Positions 11,656 through 19,658 of a stretch of 36,969 nt of DNA are shown here, piece after piece. Below the pieces are notes generated by a model, which was not told where the DNA came from, ran no database searches, and saw only the letters and a list, made by a program, of their open reading frames with translations. Numbering within the stretch: position 1 is the first letter of the stretch; each line of letters opens with the position of its first letter. The DNA comes from Gammaproteobacteria bacterium (GTDB lineage: Bacteria; Pseudomonadota; Gammaproteobacteria; Xanthomonadales; SZUA-36). The stretch is from assembly GCA_030426265.1 (NCBI GenBank), contig JAUHYP010000030.1, positions 1-36,969 on the forward strand, read 5' to 3'. The position numbers and the translations under genes are program-made.

Positions 11656-12342
11656 TTACTCGTCGATGATGGCCATCAGCTTGAGGTCGAACTGCAGAGC
11701 CTCGTTCGGGCCGACCGCAGGCGGGTTGCCACGCTGGCCGAACGCCAGTTCGGGCGGCACGAACACCTGCCAGGTGGAACCGACTTTCATCAGCGGCAGC
11801 ACTTCCTGCCAGCCCTGCAGCACTTCGTTCACCACGAATTCCTGGGGAACGCCGCGCGCGAAGGAGCTGTCCAGTTCCAGGCCGTCGACCCGGCTCGAGC
11901 GGTAGTGCACGCTCACGCGGTCATCCAGGGCGGGACGTCCGCCGTCGCCTTCCTCGATGATGCGGTACTGCACGCCGGAGGGCAGTGCGACTACGCCGGT
12001 CTTGCCACGGTTCTGAGACAGGAAGGTCTCGGCCTTGGCCTGGTTTTCCTCGGCGAGCTTGGTCAGGGCGGCGATCTGCTCCTGGCGGACGCGCTCCTGG
12101 AGTTCGGTCAGCAGGCGGCGCATCTCGGGCACTTCCACCTGGGGGTCACGGCCGGCCACTGAGTCGCGAATGGCGCTGATCAGCGCTTCCACGTCGAAGT
12201 CTTCACCACGGCGGCCGATGTCAGCCCCGAGATCCCAGCCCACGGCGTAGCTGAGCTTCCCCTTGTCGCTGGAAAGGTCCTGAGCCACCGCGGTACCCGC
12301 GGCCAGGGCCAGAATTGCAGTCAGTGCGAAACGAAATCGCAT
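11656..12342 (-). CDS. FKBP-type peptidyl-prolyl isomerase, periplasmic (FkpA/Mip-like)
   Basis: Secreted prolyl isomerase and chaperone for periplasmic folding. The 228 residues begin with a signal peptide (MRFRFALTAILALAAGTAVA, cleavage likely after AVA). An N-terminal dimerisation helix region follows (about 25-115, starting SDKGKLSYAVGWDLG), then an FKBP domain (about 118-226) with GDGGRPALDDRVSVHY, FVVNEVLQGWQEVLPLM and the terminal PPELAFGQRG. The start is firm: GGAGGG lies just before the ATG. The order of domains matches FkpA and Mip. FKBP catalytic positions look largely kept, though the usual FDSS motif reads LDSS. Confidence 0.92.
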   Translation of the reverse strand: MRFRFALTAILALAAGTAVAQDLSSDKGKLSYAVGWDLGADIGRRGEDFDVEALISAIRDSVAGRDPQVEVPEMRRLLTELQERVRQEQIAALTKLAEENQAKAETFLSQNRGKTGVVALPSGVQYRIIEEGDGGRPALDDRVSVHYRSSRVDGLELDSSFARGVPQEFVVNEVLQGWQEVLPLMKVGSTWQVFVPPELAFGQRGNPPAVGPNEALQFDLKLMAIIDE

Positions 12343-12652
12343 CGGTATCCCTCCGGATATTTATTGTGTCGGGGACGGCCGGAGACACCGGCCGCCAAAA
12401 AGGGAGCCATTCTACAGCAGCATCTGGCGAAAACCCAGCTATCCACTGGCGGCCCGAAGGCCTCTTTCAGGCTCCGCGGCCTGTGACCGCAACGGCAAGG
12501 GAACGTTCCGGATCGGCGGCGAAGAAGATGCCGGAACTCGGGCAGGGCGAAAGATCACGCCCCGGCGCGTCGATACACTGGCCATGGATTGGCGGAATTC
12601 ACCACGGAATCCGGCACGGATCGCCATGGCCAGAAAACAGCTGTATAAAAAA

Positions 12653-12668
12653 CGTGTAATTACAGCGT
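12653..12668 (+). promoter_or_regulatory. Candidate PspF upstream activating site
   Basis: The perfect palindrome TGTAATTACA lies about 30 bases ahead of the -24 element, inside a local AT-rich stretch. Its GTGTAATT half resembles the core recalled for E. coli PspF sites. The location is closer to the promoter than in E. coli, so the assignment is tentative. Confidence 0.45.
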
Positions 12669-12687
12669 CTTGCAAAGTGGTCTCGGC

Positions 12688-12705
12688 TTGGCACGAAGAC
12701 TGCAT
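12688..12705 (+). promoter_or_regulatory. Sigma-54 (-24/-12) promoter of pspABC
   Basis: TTGGCACG followed by TGCAT places the invariant GG (12690-12691) and GC (12702-12703) exactly ten bases apart, the strict spacing for RpoN promoters. Transcription would begin near 12715, about 23 bases before pspA. Sigma-54 control of psp operons by the enhancer-binding protein PspF is established in enterobacteria. Confidence 0.88.
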
Positions 12706-12737
12706 AAAGAAGGGCGTAGTGCCTTCAGGAGCCACCC

Positions 12738-13439
12738 ATGAGCATTTTTTCAAGACTCAGTGACATCATCAACGCCAACCTCAACGCCTTGCTCGAAAAG
12801 GCGGAGGACCCGGAAAAGATCATCCGCCTGATGATCCAGGAAATGGAAGACACCCTGGTGGAGATCCGCTCCGCCGCCGCCAAGTGCATCGCCGACAAGA
12901 AAGAACTGCGCCGGCGCATCGACTGGCTGGAGAAGGAACAGGCCGAGTGGGCCGGACGCGCCGAACTGGCCGTGCGCCGTGACCGCGAAGACCTGGCCCG
13001 TGCTGCCCTGGCGGAAAAGCAGGCCATCGCCGACCAGATCGAGGCGTTCAGCAACGACCTCGGGCTGCTCGACAGCCAGCTGGAAAAGTTCAACCAGGAC
13101 ATCGGCAAGCTGCAGTCCAAGCTGGGCGACGCCAAGAACCGGCAGCGCAGCATCGTGCTGCGGCACAAGACGGCGACCACGCAACTCGCGGCCCGCAAGC
13201 ACATTCACGACGACAGCATCGACGAGATGCTCTTCCGGTTCGAGAACGCGGAACGCAAGATCGACCGCATCGAGTCCGAGGGCGAAGCCCTGGGCATGGG
13301 CCGGCGTCGCAACCTGGCGGACGAGATCGCCGGCCTGGAAGATGACGACCGCGTCGAGGCCGAACTGGCCGATCTCAAGAACCAGGTGGGCAAACAACCC
13401 GCCAAGTCGGACAAGCCGGCCAAGGAGAGCAAGTCATGA
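12738..13439 (+). CDS. pspA: Phage shock protein A
   Basis: PspA/Vipp1/ESCRT-III-family peripheral membrane protein that protects the inner membrane under stress and, in the resting state, inhibits PspF. The 233 residues start MSIFSRLSDIINANLNALL, an amphipathic helix, followed by EDPEKIIRLMIQEMEDTL and long coiled-coil helices to about residue 190. This is typical PspA (about 222 residues) with a slightly longer Lys-rich tail. The leader has GGAG ahead of the ATG. It is the first gene of pspABC; its stop overlaps the pspB start by four bases (ATGA). Confidence 0.96.
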   Translation: MSIFSRLSDIINANLNALLEKAEDPEKIIRLMIQEMEDTLVEIRSAAAKCIADKKELRRRIDWLEKEQAEWAGRAELAVRRDREDLARAALAEKQAIADQIEAFSNDLGLLDSQLEKFNQDIGKLQSKLGDAKNRQRSIVLRHKTATTQLAARKHIHDDSIDEMLFRFENAERKIDRIESEGEALGMGRRRNLADEIAGLEDDDRVEAELADLKNQVGKQPAKSDKPAKESKS

Positions 13440-13660
13440 GCGAAGTCATTCCCATTCTTCTGCTGACGGTCTGCTTTCCCCTGTGGATCGTGTTCCACTA
13501 CATCACGAAGTGGAAGATGTCCAAGGGACTGACCCCGGAAGACGAGAAGATGCTGAGCGAGATCTGGGACTCCACCTCGCGCATGGAAGAACGCATCGTG
13601 ACCCTGGAGCGCATCCTGGACATCGAGGCGCCGACCTGGCGCACCCGTCATGAGCAGTAA
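13436..13660 (+). CDS. pspB: Phage shock protein B
   Basis: A small inner-membrane protein of 74 residues. It has one N-terminal transmembrane segment (IPILLLTVCFPLWIVFHYI) followed by a cytoplasmic charged helix (EDEKMLSEIWDSTSRMEERIVTLERIL), the exact PspB layout. With PspC it senses membrane stress and recruits PspA away from PspF. It overlaps pspA by four bases and pspC by eleven, implying translational coupling. Confidence 0.94.
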   Translation: MSEVIPILLLTVCFPLWIVFHYITKWKMSKGLTPEDEKMLSEIWDSTSRMEERIVTLERILDIEAPTWRTRHEQ

Positions 13661-14060
13661 CTCGCGCCCCAACCCGCACCGGCTGTACCGCGACCGGGAC
13701 AACGCCATGCTGGCCGGCGTCTGTGCCGGCCTGGCGGAATACTTCGGCTTCAACCGCCGCGCCGTGCGACTGATCGTGTTCGTCAGCGGGTTGTTCTTCC
13801 TGCCGTTCGTGTTGGTGAGCTACCTGCTGCTCGCCATCCTCCTGCCCATCAAACCGAGGGAAGCCGCACCCGTGGACAAGGAAAAGGCCGAATTCTGGCG
13901 TGACGTGAGCAATGCCCCTTCCGATGTGTTCAGCAGCGTGAAGCACCGCTTCAAGGAGCTGGACCGTCGCCTGCAGCGGATGGAGGCCTACGTGACCTCC
14001 ACCGAGTTCGCTTTCGACCGCGAACTCGATCCCAACCCGGGGAAGGGACGGACGGCCTGA
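13650..14060 (+). CDS. pspC: Phage shock protein C
   Basis: A 136-residue membrane protein with the PspC domain. LYRDRDNAMLAGVCAGLAEYF is followed by the hydrophobic segment VRLIVFVSGLFFLPFVLVSY, then a cytoplasmic or periplasmic helical tail with a possible short leucine-zipper-like stretch (HRFKELDRRLQRMEAYV). It partners PspB in signal reception. Last recognisable psp gene of the operon; pspD and pspF are not in the window. Confidence 0.94.
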   Translation: MSSNSRPNPHRLYRDRDNAMLAGVCAGLAEYFGFNRRAVRLIVFVSGLFFLPFVLVSYLLLAILLPIKPREAAPVDKEKAEFWRDVSNAPSDVFSSVKHRFKELDRRLQRMEAYVTSTEFAFDRELDPNPGKGRTA

Positions 14061-14199
14061 AGCGCCGTCCACTGAAGGAATTGCGTCGAAACGAGGCAAA
14101 GCGCGGACAAGCTGTAACGTTCCTGTCCACTTTGCCGTCAACTATTTGAACGCTCACGAGTCTTAATGAATGAGCATGCATACGGAGGAGGGGTCAGGC

Positions 14200-14388
14200 G
14201 TGACGACGAGGACCATGGCAATGAGCATGTCGAATGAAGGTGGTGACCGGGAGCGGGCTGCGCCCCTGCCGATTTTCGCCTCGAGCTGGATGGCTTTGTA
14301 CCTGATGCTGAAGCGGGAATTCGAGTCCCTGCGCGACGACGCAGCCGACGCGGAAGCCCCCCCGGCGAGGGTGGACAAACCCAACTGA
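14200..14388 (+). CDS. Small protein of unknown function
   Basis: Not recognised. The preferred start is GTG at 14200, six bases after an unusually strong ribosome-binding site (GGAGGAGGGG, 14184-14193), giving 62 residues. An ATG at 14170 would give 72 but has no such site. The product has a short central hydrophobic patch (PIFASSWMALYLMLKREF) and a charged, Pro/Ala-rich tail. It lies 140 bases after pspC and is followed 38 bases later by a clear terminator, so it may end the psp transcript or be a separate short unit. Support is the ribosome-binding site and terminator, not homology. Confidence 0.5.
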   Translation: MTTRTMAMSMSNEGGDRERAAPLPIFASSWMALYLMLKREFESLRDDAADAEAPPARVDKPN

Positions 14389-14426
14389 GCCCCCGGCACA
14401 CCGCCCGGGGGGACGGAACCGAAGGG

Positions 14427-14450
14427 GCGCCGCAGATTGCGGCGCTTTCT
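14427..14450 (+). terminator. Rho-independent terminator after the psp region
   Basis: GCGCCGCA (14427-14434) pairs perfectly with TGCGGCGC (14438-14445) around a three-base loop and is followed by TTTCT. It closes the transcription unit containing the small ORF and possibly pspABC. Confidence 0.8.
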
Positions 14451-14511
14451 CATTGGGGCTCTGGCGTTCGCATGCGACCCCGCCACCGCCGAACCCGTGG
14501 CATTGAATCAT

Positions 14512-14540
14512 TTGTGCGGGACGCGCCTTTTTCCTAGCAT
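14512..14540 (+). promoter_or_regulatory. Possible promoter of the enoyl-CoA hydratase gene
   Basis: TTGTGC (14512-14517) and TAGCAT (14535-14540) are spaced by 17 bases and lie after a terminator and 31 bases before the ATG. Both boxes are imperfect, so this is a weak call. Confidence 0.4.
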
Positions 14541-14570
14541 GGCGCCCTCCCCCGCCGCGGAATCCAATCC

Positions 14571-15353
14571 ATGACCGAACAAGTTGTCCTGCGCCAGGAC
14601 GCCGAGGGCGTCGCCACCCTCACCATTCACCGACCCGAAAAACTCAATGCCCTCGACGCGGGCGTGATCGCCGCCCTGGATGACGCTTTCGCGGCGCTGG
14701 CGGCGGACGACTCGATTCGCGCCGTGATCCTGACGGGAGCCGGGGACAAGGCCTTCGTCGCCGGGGCGGACATCGGCGAGTTGCGCGATCTGCCGGCCGA
14801 CCGGGCCGAAACCTTCCTGGCCCGGGGCCTGGCCATGATGGGGCGCATCGAGACCCTGGGAAAACCCGTAATCGCCGCGATCAACGGTTTCGCCCTCGGT
14901 GGCGGCTGCGAACTGGCGCTGGCCTGCAATCTGCGCATCGCATCCGACAACGCGCGACTGGGCCTGCCGGAGGTCAAGCTGGGCCTCATCCCCGGTTATG
15001 GCGGCACACAACGGCTGGCCCGCCTGGTGGGCAAGGGCCGGGCGCTGCAACTGATGCTGACGGGCGATCCCGTCACCGCCGAACAGGCCCTGGCCATGGG
15101 ACTGGTGAACGAGGTGGTGCCGGCGGATGCGCTCGCAGATCGGGCCGCGGCCCTGGCAGCGAAGCTGGCGGGCGGCGCGCCCGTGGCCATGGCGGCCATC
15201 ATCGGGGTGGTCAACGAAGGCCTCGACCAGCCGTTGGCCGAGGGCATCGACCTGGAATCACGACGATTCGCGGCCGTCTGCGCCAGCGCCGACATGCGCG
15301 AAGGCACCGCGGCTTTCATGGAAAAGCGCAAGCCGCAATTCACCGGGAAGTAA
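14571..15353 (+). CDS. Enoyl-CoA hydratase (crotonase)
   Basis: A 260-residue crotonase that hydrates trans-2-enoyl-CoA in beta-oxidation or related acyl-CoA pathways. Features include HRPEKLNALDAG near the N-terminus, the CoA/oxyanion-hole segment AFVAGADIGEL, and both catalytic glutamates: GGGCELALACN (about 112-122) and LPEVKLGLIPGYGGTQRL (about 134-151). The length is normal. It stands alone between a terminator and the convergent manC gene. The 104 bases downstream are very GC-rich with inverted repeats but no T run. Substrate chain length is unknown. Confidence 0.92.
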   Translation: MTEQVVLRQDAEGVATLTIHRPEKLNALDAGVIAALDDAFAALAADDSIRAVILTGAGDKAFVAGADIGELRDLPADRAETFLARGLAMMGRIETLGKPVIAAINGFALGGGCELALACNLRIASDNARLGLPEVKLGLIPGYGGTQRLARLVGKGRALQLMLTGDPVTAEQALAMGLVNEVVPADALADRAAALAAKLAGGAPVAMAAIIGVVNEGLDQPLAEGIDLESRRFAAVCASADMREGTAAFMEKRKPQFTGK

Positions 15354-15457
15354 TAAAGAGCCGGGGGAAGTTCGCCGTGGCGTTCCCGGCGCCCTGAACC
15401 GAGCCGGCCCGGGCCCGGCGGAGGTAACGAGCCCGCCGCGCGGGGCGCACCGGGCGC

Positions 15458-16900
15458 TCACTGGCGCCCGTAGATGTCCTCGAATCGCTCGATGTCGTCC
15501 TCGCCGAAATAGTCGCCGGTCTGCACCTCGATGAGATGGATGTCGGCTTCGCCCGGGTTCTCGAGCCGGTGCAGGGTGTTGACGGGGATGTAGGTGGACT
15601 GGTTCTGCTCCAGCAGGACTTCGTCGTCACCGATGCGCACCTTCGCCGTGCCCTGGACCACGGTCCAGTGCTCCGAACGCCGCTGGTGGCGCTGCAGGGA
15701 CAGCACCTGCCCGGGCTTGACCACCAGGCGCTTGACCTTGCAGTCGGGTGCATCCTCCAGCACCGTGAAGCTGCCCCAGGGACGATGCACGGTCTTGTGG
15801 AAGATGGCCGATTCATGTTCCAGGTCGTGGAGCTGCGAGACCACCTGCCCTACGTCCTGGGCCTGGTCGCGATTGGCGACCAGCACCGCGTCACCGGTGT
15901 CCACGATCACCACGTTGTCGACACCCACCGCGGCCACCAGTCGTTCCTCGCCCTGCACGAAGCAGTCGCGCGAATCGACCAGCACGGCCTTGCCGCGGAT
16001 GCGGTTGCCGGCGGCGTCCGATTCGTAGAGTTCGGAAATGGCTTTCCAGGAACCGATGTCGCTCCAGCCGAAATCGGCGGGCACGACCGCCGTGTTGTCC
16101 GCGCGCTCCATGACGGCGTAGTCGATGGAGATGGAGGGGCAGTCGGCGAACGGCGCCGCGGGGATTTCCAGGGGCTCTCCGGCCGGGTCGAGATCGTCGA
16201 AGATGGCCTCGATGGCCGCCAGGACGTCCGGGGCATGCTCGGCCAGGGCCGCCAGCAGCGCGCCGGCGCTGAAGCAGAACATGCCCGAGTTCCAGTGGTA
16301 TTCCCCGGACGCCAGGTAGGCCTCGGCCGTTGCGAGGTCCGGCTTCTCGACGAAGGCGGCCACCTCGTAACCCGCGCCGCCTTCCAGGGGCGCCCCCTGG
16401 CGGATGTAGCCGAAGCCCGTCTCGGGATGCGTCGGGTGCATGCCGAAAGTGACCAGCAGGCCCTGCCTGGCCAGCGTCCGGGCGCGTGCGACCGCGTCGC
16501 CGAAGGCCTCGGAATTACGCACCAGGTGGTCGGCCGGCATCACCAGCATCAACGCCTCCGCGCCGTGGCGGGCGCGCACGGCCAGCGCGGCCAGGCCGAT
16601 GGCGGGCGCGGTATTGCGGCCCATGGGTTCGAGCAGGAAATGCGCCTGTTCCGACGTCGCGCCGAGACGTGCGTACAGGTCACGGGTGTAGAAATAGTAG
16701 TCCCGGCTGGTCACCGTCATGATGGGCGCGGACCCGGCAACGGCCGCGGCGCGCAACCAGGTCTTCTCCGCCAGGCTCTCACCGTCGGCGAGCTCCATGA
16801 ACGGCTTCGGGTGGGCACGGCGGGAGACGGGCCAGAGACGGGTTCCGGCGCCACCGGAAAGGATCACCGGCACCAGGAGTTCGGAATCGCGTTCAGTCAT
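15458..16900 (-). CDS. manC: Mannose-1-phosphate guanylyltransferase / mannose-6-phosphate isomerase
   Basis: Bifunctional enzyme of GDP-mannose synthesis, 480 residues. The N-terminal nucleotidyltransferase domain (about 1-330) starts VILSGGAGTRLWPVSRRAHPKPF, the pyrophosphorylase loop with its Lys. The C-terminal cupin-type phosphomannose isomerase domain (about 360-480) contains RPWGSF, VKPGQVLSLQRHQRRSEHW and IPVNTLHRLENPG. GDP-mannose feeds surface polysaccharides and GDP-fucose or GDP-rhamnose. It overlaps the upstream rfbD by eight bases, so the two are translationally coupled and probably serve one glycan. Possible users are the glycosyltransferases in the last 10 kb of the window. 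Confidence 0.96.
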   Translation of the reverse strand: MTERDSELLVPVILSGGAGTRLWPVSRRAHPKPFMELADGESLAEKTWLRAAAVAGSAPIMTVTSRDYYFYTRDLYARLGATSEQAHFLLEPMGRNTAPAIGLAALAVRARHGAEALMLVMPADHLVRNSEAFGDAVARARTLARQGLLVTFGMHPTHPETGFGYIRQGAPLEGGAGYEVAAFVEKPDLATAEAYLASGEYHWNSGMFCFSAGALLAALAEHAPDVLAAIEAIFDDLDPAGEPLEIPAAPFADCPSISIDYAVMERADNTAVVPADFGWSDIGSWKAISELYESDAAGNRIRGKAVLVDSRDCFVQGEERLVAAVGVDNVVIVDTGDAVLVANRDQAQDVGQVVSQLHDLEHESAIFHKTVHRPWGSFTVLEDAPDCKVKRLVVKPGQVLSLQRHQRRSEHWTVVQGTAKVRIGDDEVLLEQNQSTYIPVNTLHRLENPGEADIHLIEVQTGDYFGEDDIERFEDIYGRQ

Positions 16901-17798
16901 GTCGCTTCAGTTCTCCAAGACATTGAGCCAGGGACGCTTTCACCGCGACCGGTTCGAGCCCGACCCGGTGGCGCAGACGCCCGGTTCCCAGCACCGAAGA
17001 GGCTGGACGCCGGGCGAGTGTGGGGAACGCATCCGAACCGACCTCCCGCAATCGCGGAACGTCGGTGAGCAAGCCCAGGGACTGCGCAGTGTCGAATATG
17101 AGGCGTGAAAACTCAAACCAGCTGCAGGCCCCGGCGTCGGCGGCGTGCAGCAGCCGGTCCTTCGGATCCGGGTCGTCCGGCACACCGGCATCCACGGCCG
17201 CCAGGGCGTACCGGGCCAGGTTCGCCGCCCAGGTGGGCCGACCGACCTGGTCGCTGACCACATCCAGCGTATCGCGCTCGCGCGCCAGTTCCAGCATGCG
17301 CAGCACGAAGTTGCGGCCATGGCTGGCGTACACCCAGGAAGTCCGCAGGACCACACTCCGGCAGGCGCTGGCGGCCACCGCCCGCTCACCCTCGAGCTTG
17401 CTCTCGCCGTAGACGTTCAGCGGGGCCACGGGGTCCGGCTCCAGGTAGGGCGAGGCCTTGCGGCCGTCAAAGACGTAGTCGGTTGAAAAATGCACCAGGG
17501 CGGCGCCATGCGCCGCGGCCCAGCCCGCCATGACGCCGGGCGACTCGGCATTGACCCGGAACGCCCGCTCCGGCTCCGACTCGGCCCTGTCCACCGCGGT
17601 GTAGGCGGCGGCATTGAACACGAGGTCCGGTCGAAAGTCTTCGAGCAGGGGTGCGACCGTGTCCGGCCGGCCGAGGTCCAGGGCGGCATCACCGCCCTCG
17701 CCGTCACGGGTGGTGCACAGCAGATCCCCCCGTTGCTGCAGCAGGGGGCGCAGTTCACGACCGAGCTGGCCGTTCGCGCCGGTCAGCAGCAAGCGCAC
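16893..17798 (-). CDS. rfbD: dTDP-4-dehydrorhamnose reductase
   Basis: NADPH-dependent reductase making dTDP-L-rhamnose in the last step of the RmlABCD pathway. The 301-residue extended SDR has the Rossmann start LLLTGANGQLGREL, the segment FNAAAYTAVDRAE typical of RmlD, the catalytic YGESK and, later, RTSWVY and RPTWAANLA. The rmlA, rmlB and rmlC genes are not beside it and must lie elsewhere. The ssb gene ends 24 bases upstream on the same strand, and manC overlaps downstream by eight bases. Confidence 0.94.
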   Translation of the reverse strand: MRLLLTGANGQLGRELRPLLQQRGDLLCTTRDGEGGDAALDLGRPDTVAPLLEDFRPDLVFNAAAYTAVDRAESEPERAFRVNAESPGVMAGWAAAHGAALVHFSTDYVFDGRKASPYLEPDPVAPLNVYGESKLEGERAVAASACRSVVLRTSWVYASHGRNFVLRMLELARERDTLDVVSDQVGRPTWAANLARYALAAVDAGVPDDPDPKDRLLHAADAGACSWFEFSRLIFDTAQSLGLLTDVPRLREVGSDAFPTLARRPASSVLGTGRLRHRVGLEPVAVKASLAQCLGELKRHD

Positions 17799-17822
17799 GG
17801 GGAGAGGTCCCGAAACCGGGAC

Positions 17823-18284
17823 TCAGAACGGAATGTCGTCGTCGTCGAAGTCGGAAGACGGCGGCGGACCCTCGGCAACGGCCGGCGTGCGCTGGCGATC
17901 GCGGAAACCGCCGCCCGATGCGCCGGAACCGCCGCCCGTGCCTTCGTCACGGCCGCCCAGCATCTGCATCTCGCTGGCCACGACTTCCGTGGTGTAGCGG
18001 TCCTGGCCGCTCTGGTCCTGCCACTTGCGGGTCTGGAGCCGTCCCTCGACGTACACCTGGCGGCCCTTGCGGAGGTATTCGCCGGCGATCTCGGCAAGGC
18101 GGTTGAAGAACACCACGCGGTGCCACTCGGTGCGCTCCTGCTGTTCGCCGGTGGCCTTGTCGCGCCAGCTGTCCGTGGTCGCCAGGCTGACGGTCGTGAC
18201 GGCCGAATTGTTCGCGGTGTAGCGCGTTTCCGGATCTGCGCCCAGGTTGCCCACCAGGATGACCTTGTTGATGCCTCTCGCCAT
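17823..18284 (-). CDS. ssb: Single-stranded DNA-binding protein
   Basis: A 153-residue SSB acting in replication, recombination and repair as a tetramer. The OB fold covers about residues 1-110 ([43 protein letters not shown]). A Gly-rich linker and the acidic protein-docking tip DFDDDDIPF follow; this tip binds partners such as RecO, PriA and ExoI. The start has a clear GGAGAGG site. Its upstream region holds repeated palindromes, described separately. No LexA box is evident. Confidence 0.97.
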   Translation of the reverse strand: MARGINKVILVGNLGADPETRYTANNSAVTTVSLATTDSWRDKATGEQQERTEWHRVVFFNRLAEIAGEYLRKGRQVYVEGRLQTRKWQDQSGQDRYTTEVVASEMQMLGGRDEGTGGGSGASGGGFRDRQRTPAVAEGPPPSSDFDDDDIPF

Positions 18285-18611
18285 GAATCCTCTCCAGATG
18301 TGGGCGGCTCATCCGCCCTGTTTTCAATCGTTGTCGACGCGTCGGGACCGTTCACCGGGAGCCGGAGGCCCCGGTCTCGACGCGTCGTTCAGAAGGCCCG
18401 CCAGTCTATCACAGCCCTGCGGGACAGCCCGCCGTCAGCGGCGACCGGAAATCCGTCGACGCGAAGCCATTTTCCCCGGCGAATTCGCCGCGCACCACCC
18501 GCCGTCATCCCGCGCCCACGCAGGAAAACCGCCCGTCCTGGCACCCTTCATCCCACCGAAGCGGGACCGTATAATGACACTCCCGCCCCGACCAGGACGA
18601 GCCAGACGCCC
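18285..18611. repeat. Divergent ssb/ispB gap with repeated palindrome CGACGCGTCG
   Basis: This 327-base gap separates the divergent ssb and prenyl-synthase genes. The perfect palindrome CGACGCGTCG occurs at 18335-18344 and again at 18378-18387, centres 43 bases apart, about four helical turns. A seven-base match (CGACGCG) lies at 18457-18463. The copies sit 50-100 bases upstream of the ssb start. They could bind a dimeric regulator or form structure in the ssb leader. The plus-strand side contains the prenyl-synthase promoter. Confidence 0.5.
18547..18575 (+). promoter_or_regulatory. Probable promoter of the octaprenyl-diphosphate synthase gene
   Basis: A perfect -10 hexamer TATAAT lies at 18570-18575, with a weak -35 (TTCATC, 18547-18552) at 17-base spacing. 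Transcription would begin near 18582, a short distance ahead of either candidate start codon. Confidence 0.6.
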
Positions 18612-19649
18612 ATGGCGAAGGAGCAAGCGGTGACGGCCGGCCCCTGCCCGGTCGATACCCCCGACAGCGAATCACCCCCCACCGACCTGCAGCACGTGCT
18701 GGGGCTCGGCGCGCCCGACATGGCGCAGGTGGACCGGTGCATTCGCGAGGCACTGAGTTCCGAGGTGGTGCTGGTCAACCAGGTGTCCGAGTACATCGTC
18801 GGCAGCGGCGGAAAGCGGCTCCGGCCCCTGCTTCTGTGCCTCGCCGCACGCGCCTGTGGCTACGAGGGCCAGAACCACTGGCCGCTGGCGGCCATCATCG
18901 AGTTCATCCACACCGCCACCCTGTTGCACGACGACGTGGTGGACGATTCGGACACCCGCCGCGGCCGCCGCACGGCGCATGCCGTCTGGGGCAATTCCGC
19001 CGCCGTGCTGGTCGGTGATTTCCTCTACAGCCGCAGCTTCCAGCTCATGGTCACCCTGGATGACATGCGCATCATGTCCATCCTGGCCGACACGACCAAC
19101 ACCATCGCCGAAGGCGAGGTGCTGCAGTTGCTGAACCTGGGCGACCCGGAAGTGACGCGCGACGCCTACTACCGGGTCATCGACCACAAGACCGCACGGC
19201 TGTTCGAGGCCGCGACCCGCCTGGCCGCCGTGATCAGCGGCGCGGGTGAGGCCGTCGAAGCTGGGCTGGCGGCCTACGGGGCGCACCTGGGTCGCGCCTT
19301 CCAGATGGCCGATGACCTGCTCGACTACGCCGGCGACGCCGAGGCCCTGGGCAAGAACGTCGGCGACGACCTGGCGGAGGGCAAACCCACCCTGCCCCTG
19401 ATCGTCGCCCGCGAACGCTGTACCTCAGGCGAACGCGCCCTGATCGACCGCGCGGTCGCGGAAGGCGGCCATGAGCACATGGACAAGGTCATGGACATCA
19501 TCCGCCGCACCGGCGCCCTGGCCACCACGGCGGAGCAGGCCCGTGCCGAGGCCGAACGCGCGCTGCAGGCCCTGGCGGGCCTGCCGGACTCGAAGTGGAA
19601 GGACTGCCTGGCCGCGCTGGCGCGGCACAGTCACGAACGGACCCGCTGA
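18612..19649 (+). CDS. ispB: Polyprenyl (octaprenyl) diphosphate synthase
   Basis: Trans-prenyltransferase that elongates farnesyl diphosphate to the side chain of ubiquinone or menaquinone. The first Asp-rich motif is HTATLLHDDVVDDSDTRRG, the second is FQMADDLLDYAGD, and YIVGSGGKRLRPLLL precedes them. The ATG at 18612 gives 345 residues. A GTG at 18630 has a better ribosome-binding site (AAGGAG six bases before it) and would give 339; E. coli IspB has 323. The open frame continues far upstream but only as antisense to ssb and rfbD. It converges on the cyclophilin gene with nine bases between them. Confidence 0.93.
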   Translation: MAKEQAVTAGPCPVDTPDSESPPTDLQHVLGLGAPDMAQVDRCIREALSSEVVLVNQVSEYIVGSGGKRLRPLLLCLAARACGYEGQNHWPLAAIIEFIHTATLLHDDVVDDSDTRRGRRTAHAVWGNSAAVLVGDFLYSRSFQLMVTLDDMRIMSILADTTNTIAEGEVLQLLNLGDPEVTRDAYYRVIDHKTARLFEAATRLAAVISGAGEAVEAGLAAYGAHLGRAFQMADDLLDYAGDAEALGKNVGDDLAEGKPTLPLIVARERCTSGERALIDRAVAEGGHEHMDKVMDIIRRTGALATTAEQARAEAERALQALAGLPDSKWKDCLAALARHSHERTR

Positions 19650-19658
19650 GGGCCGGAC

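Larger units (their letters stand above)
12343..12737. other. 395-base regulatory gap between fkpA-like gene and pspA
   Basis: The gap separates two divergent genes. On the fkpA side, the minus strand carries a possible -10 (TAGAAT, 12409-12414) and a GC hairpin (CGGCCGG around 12376-12394) that would sit in its leader. The middle part shows no convincing ORF or element. The psp side becomes AT-rich from about 12635 and contains the upstream site and -24/-12 promoter listed separately. No pspF gene is present here, although in E. coli it is divergent from pspA. Confidence 0.6.

Noticed and set aside
17490-18611. Upstream extension of the prenyl synthase frame to 719 residues
   Set aside because: The extra part runs antisense through rfbD and ssb; conserved IspB sequence begins only near 18700.
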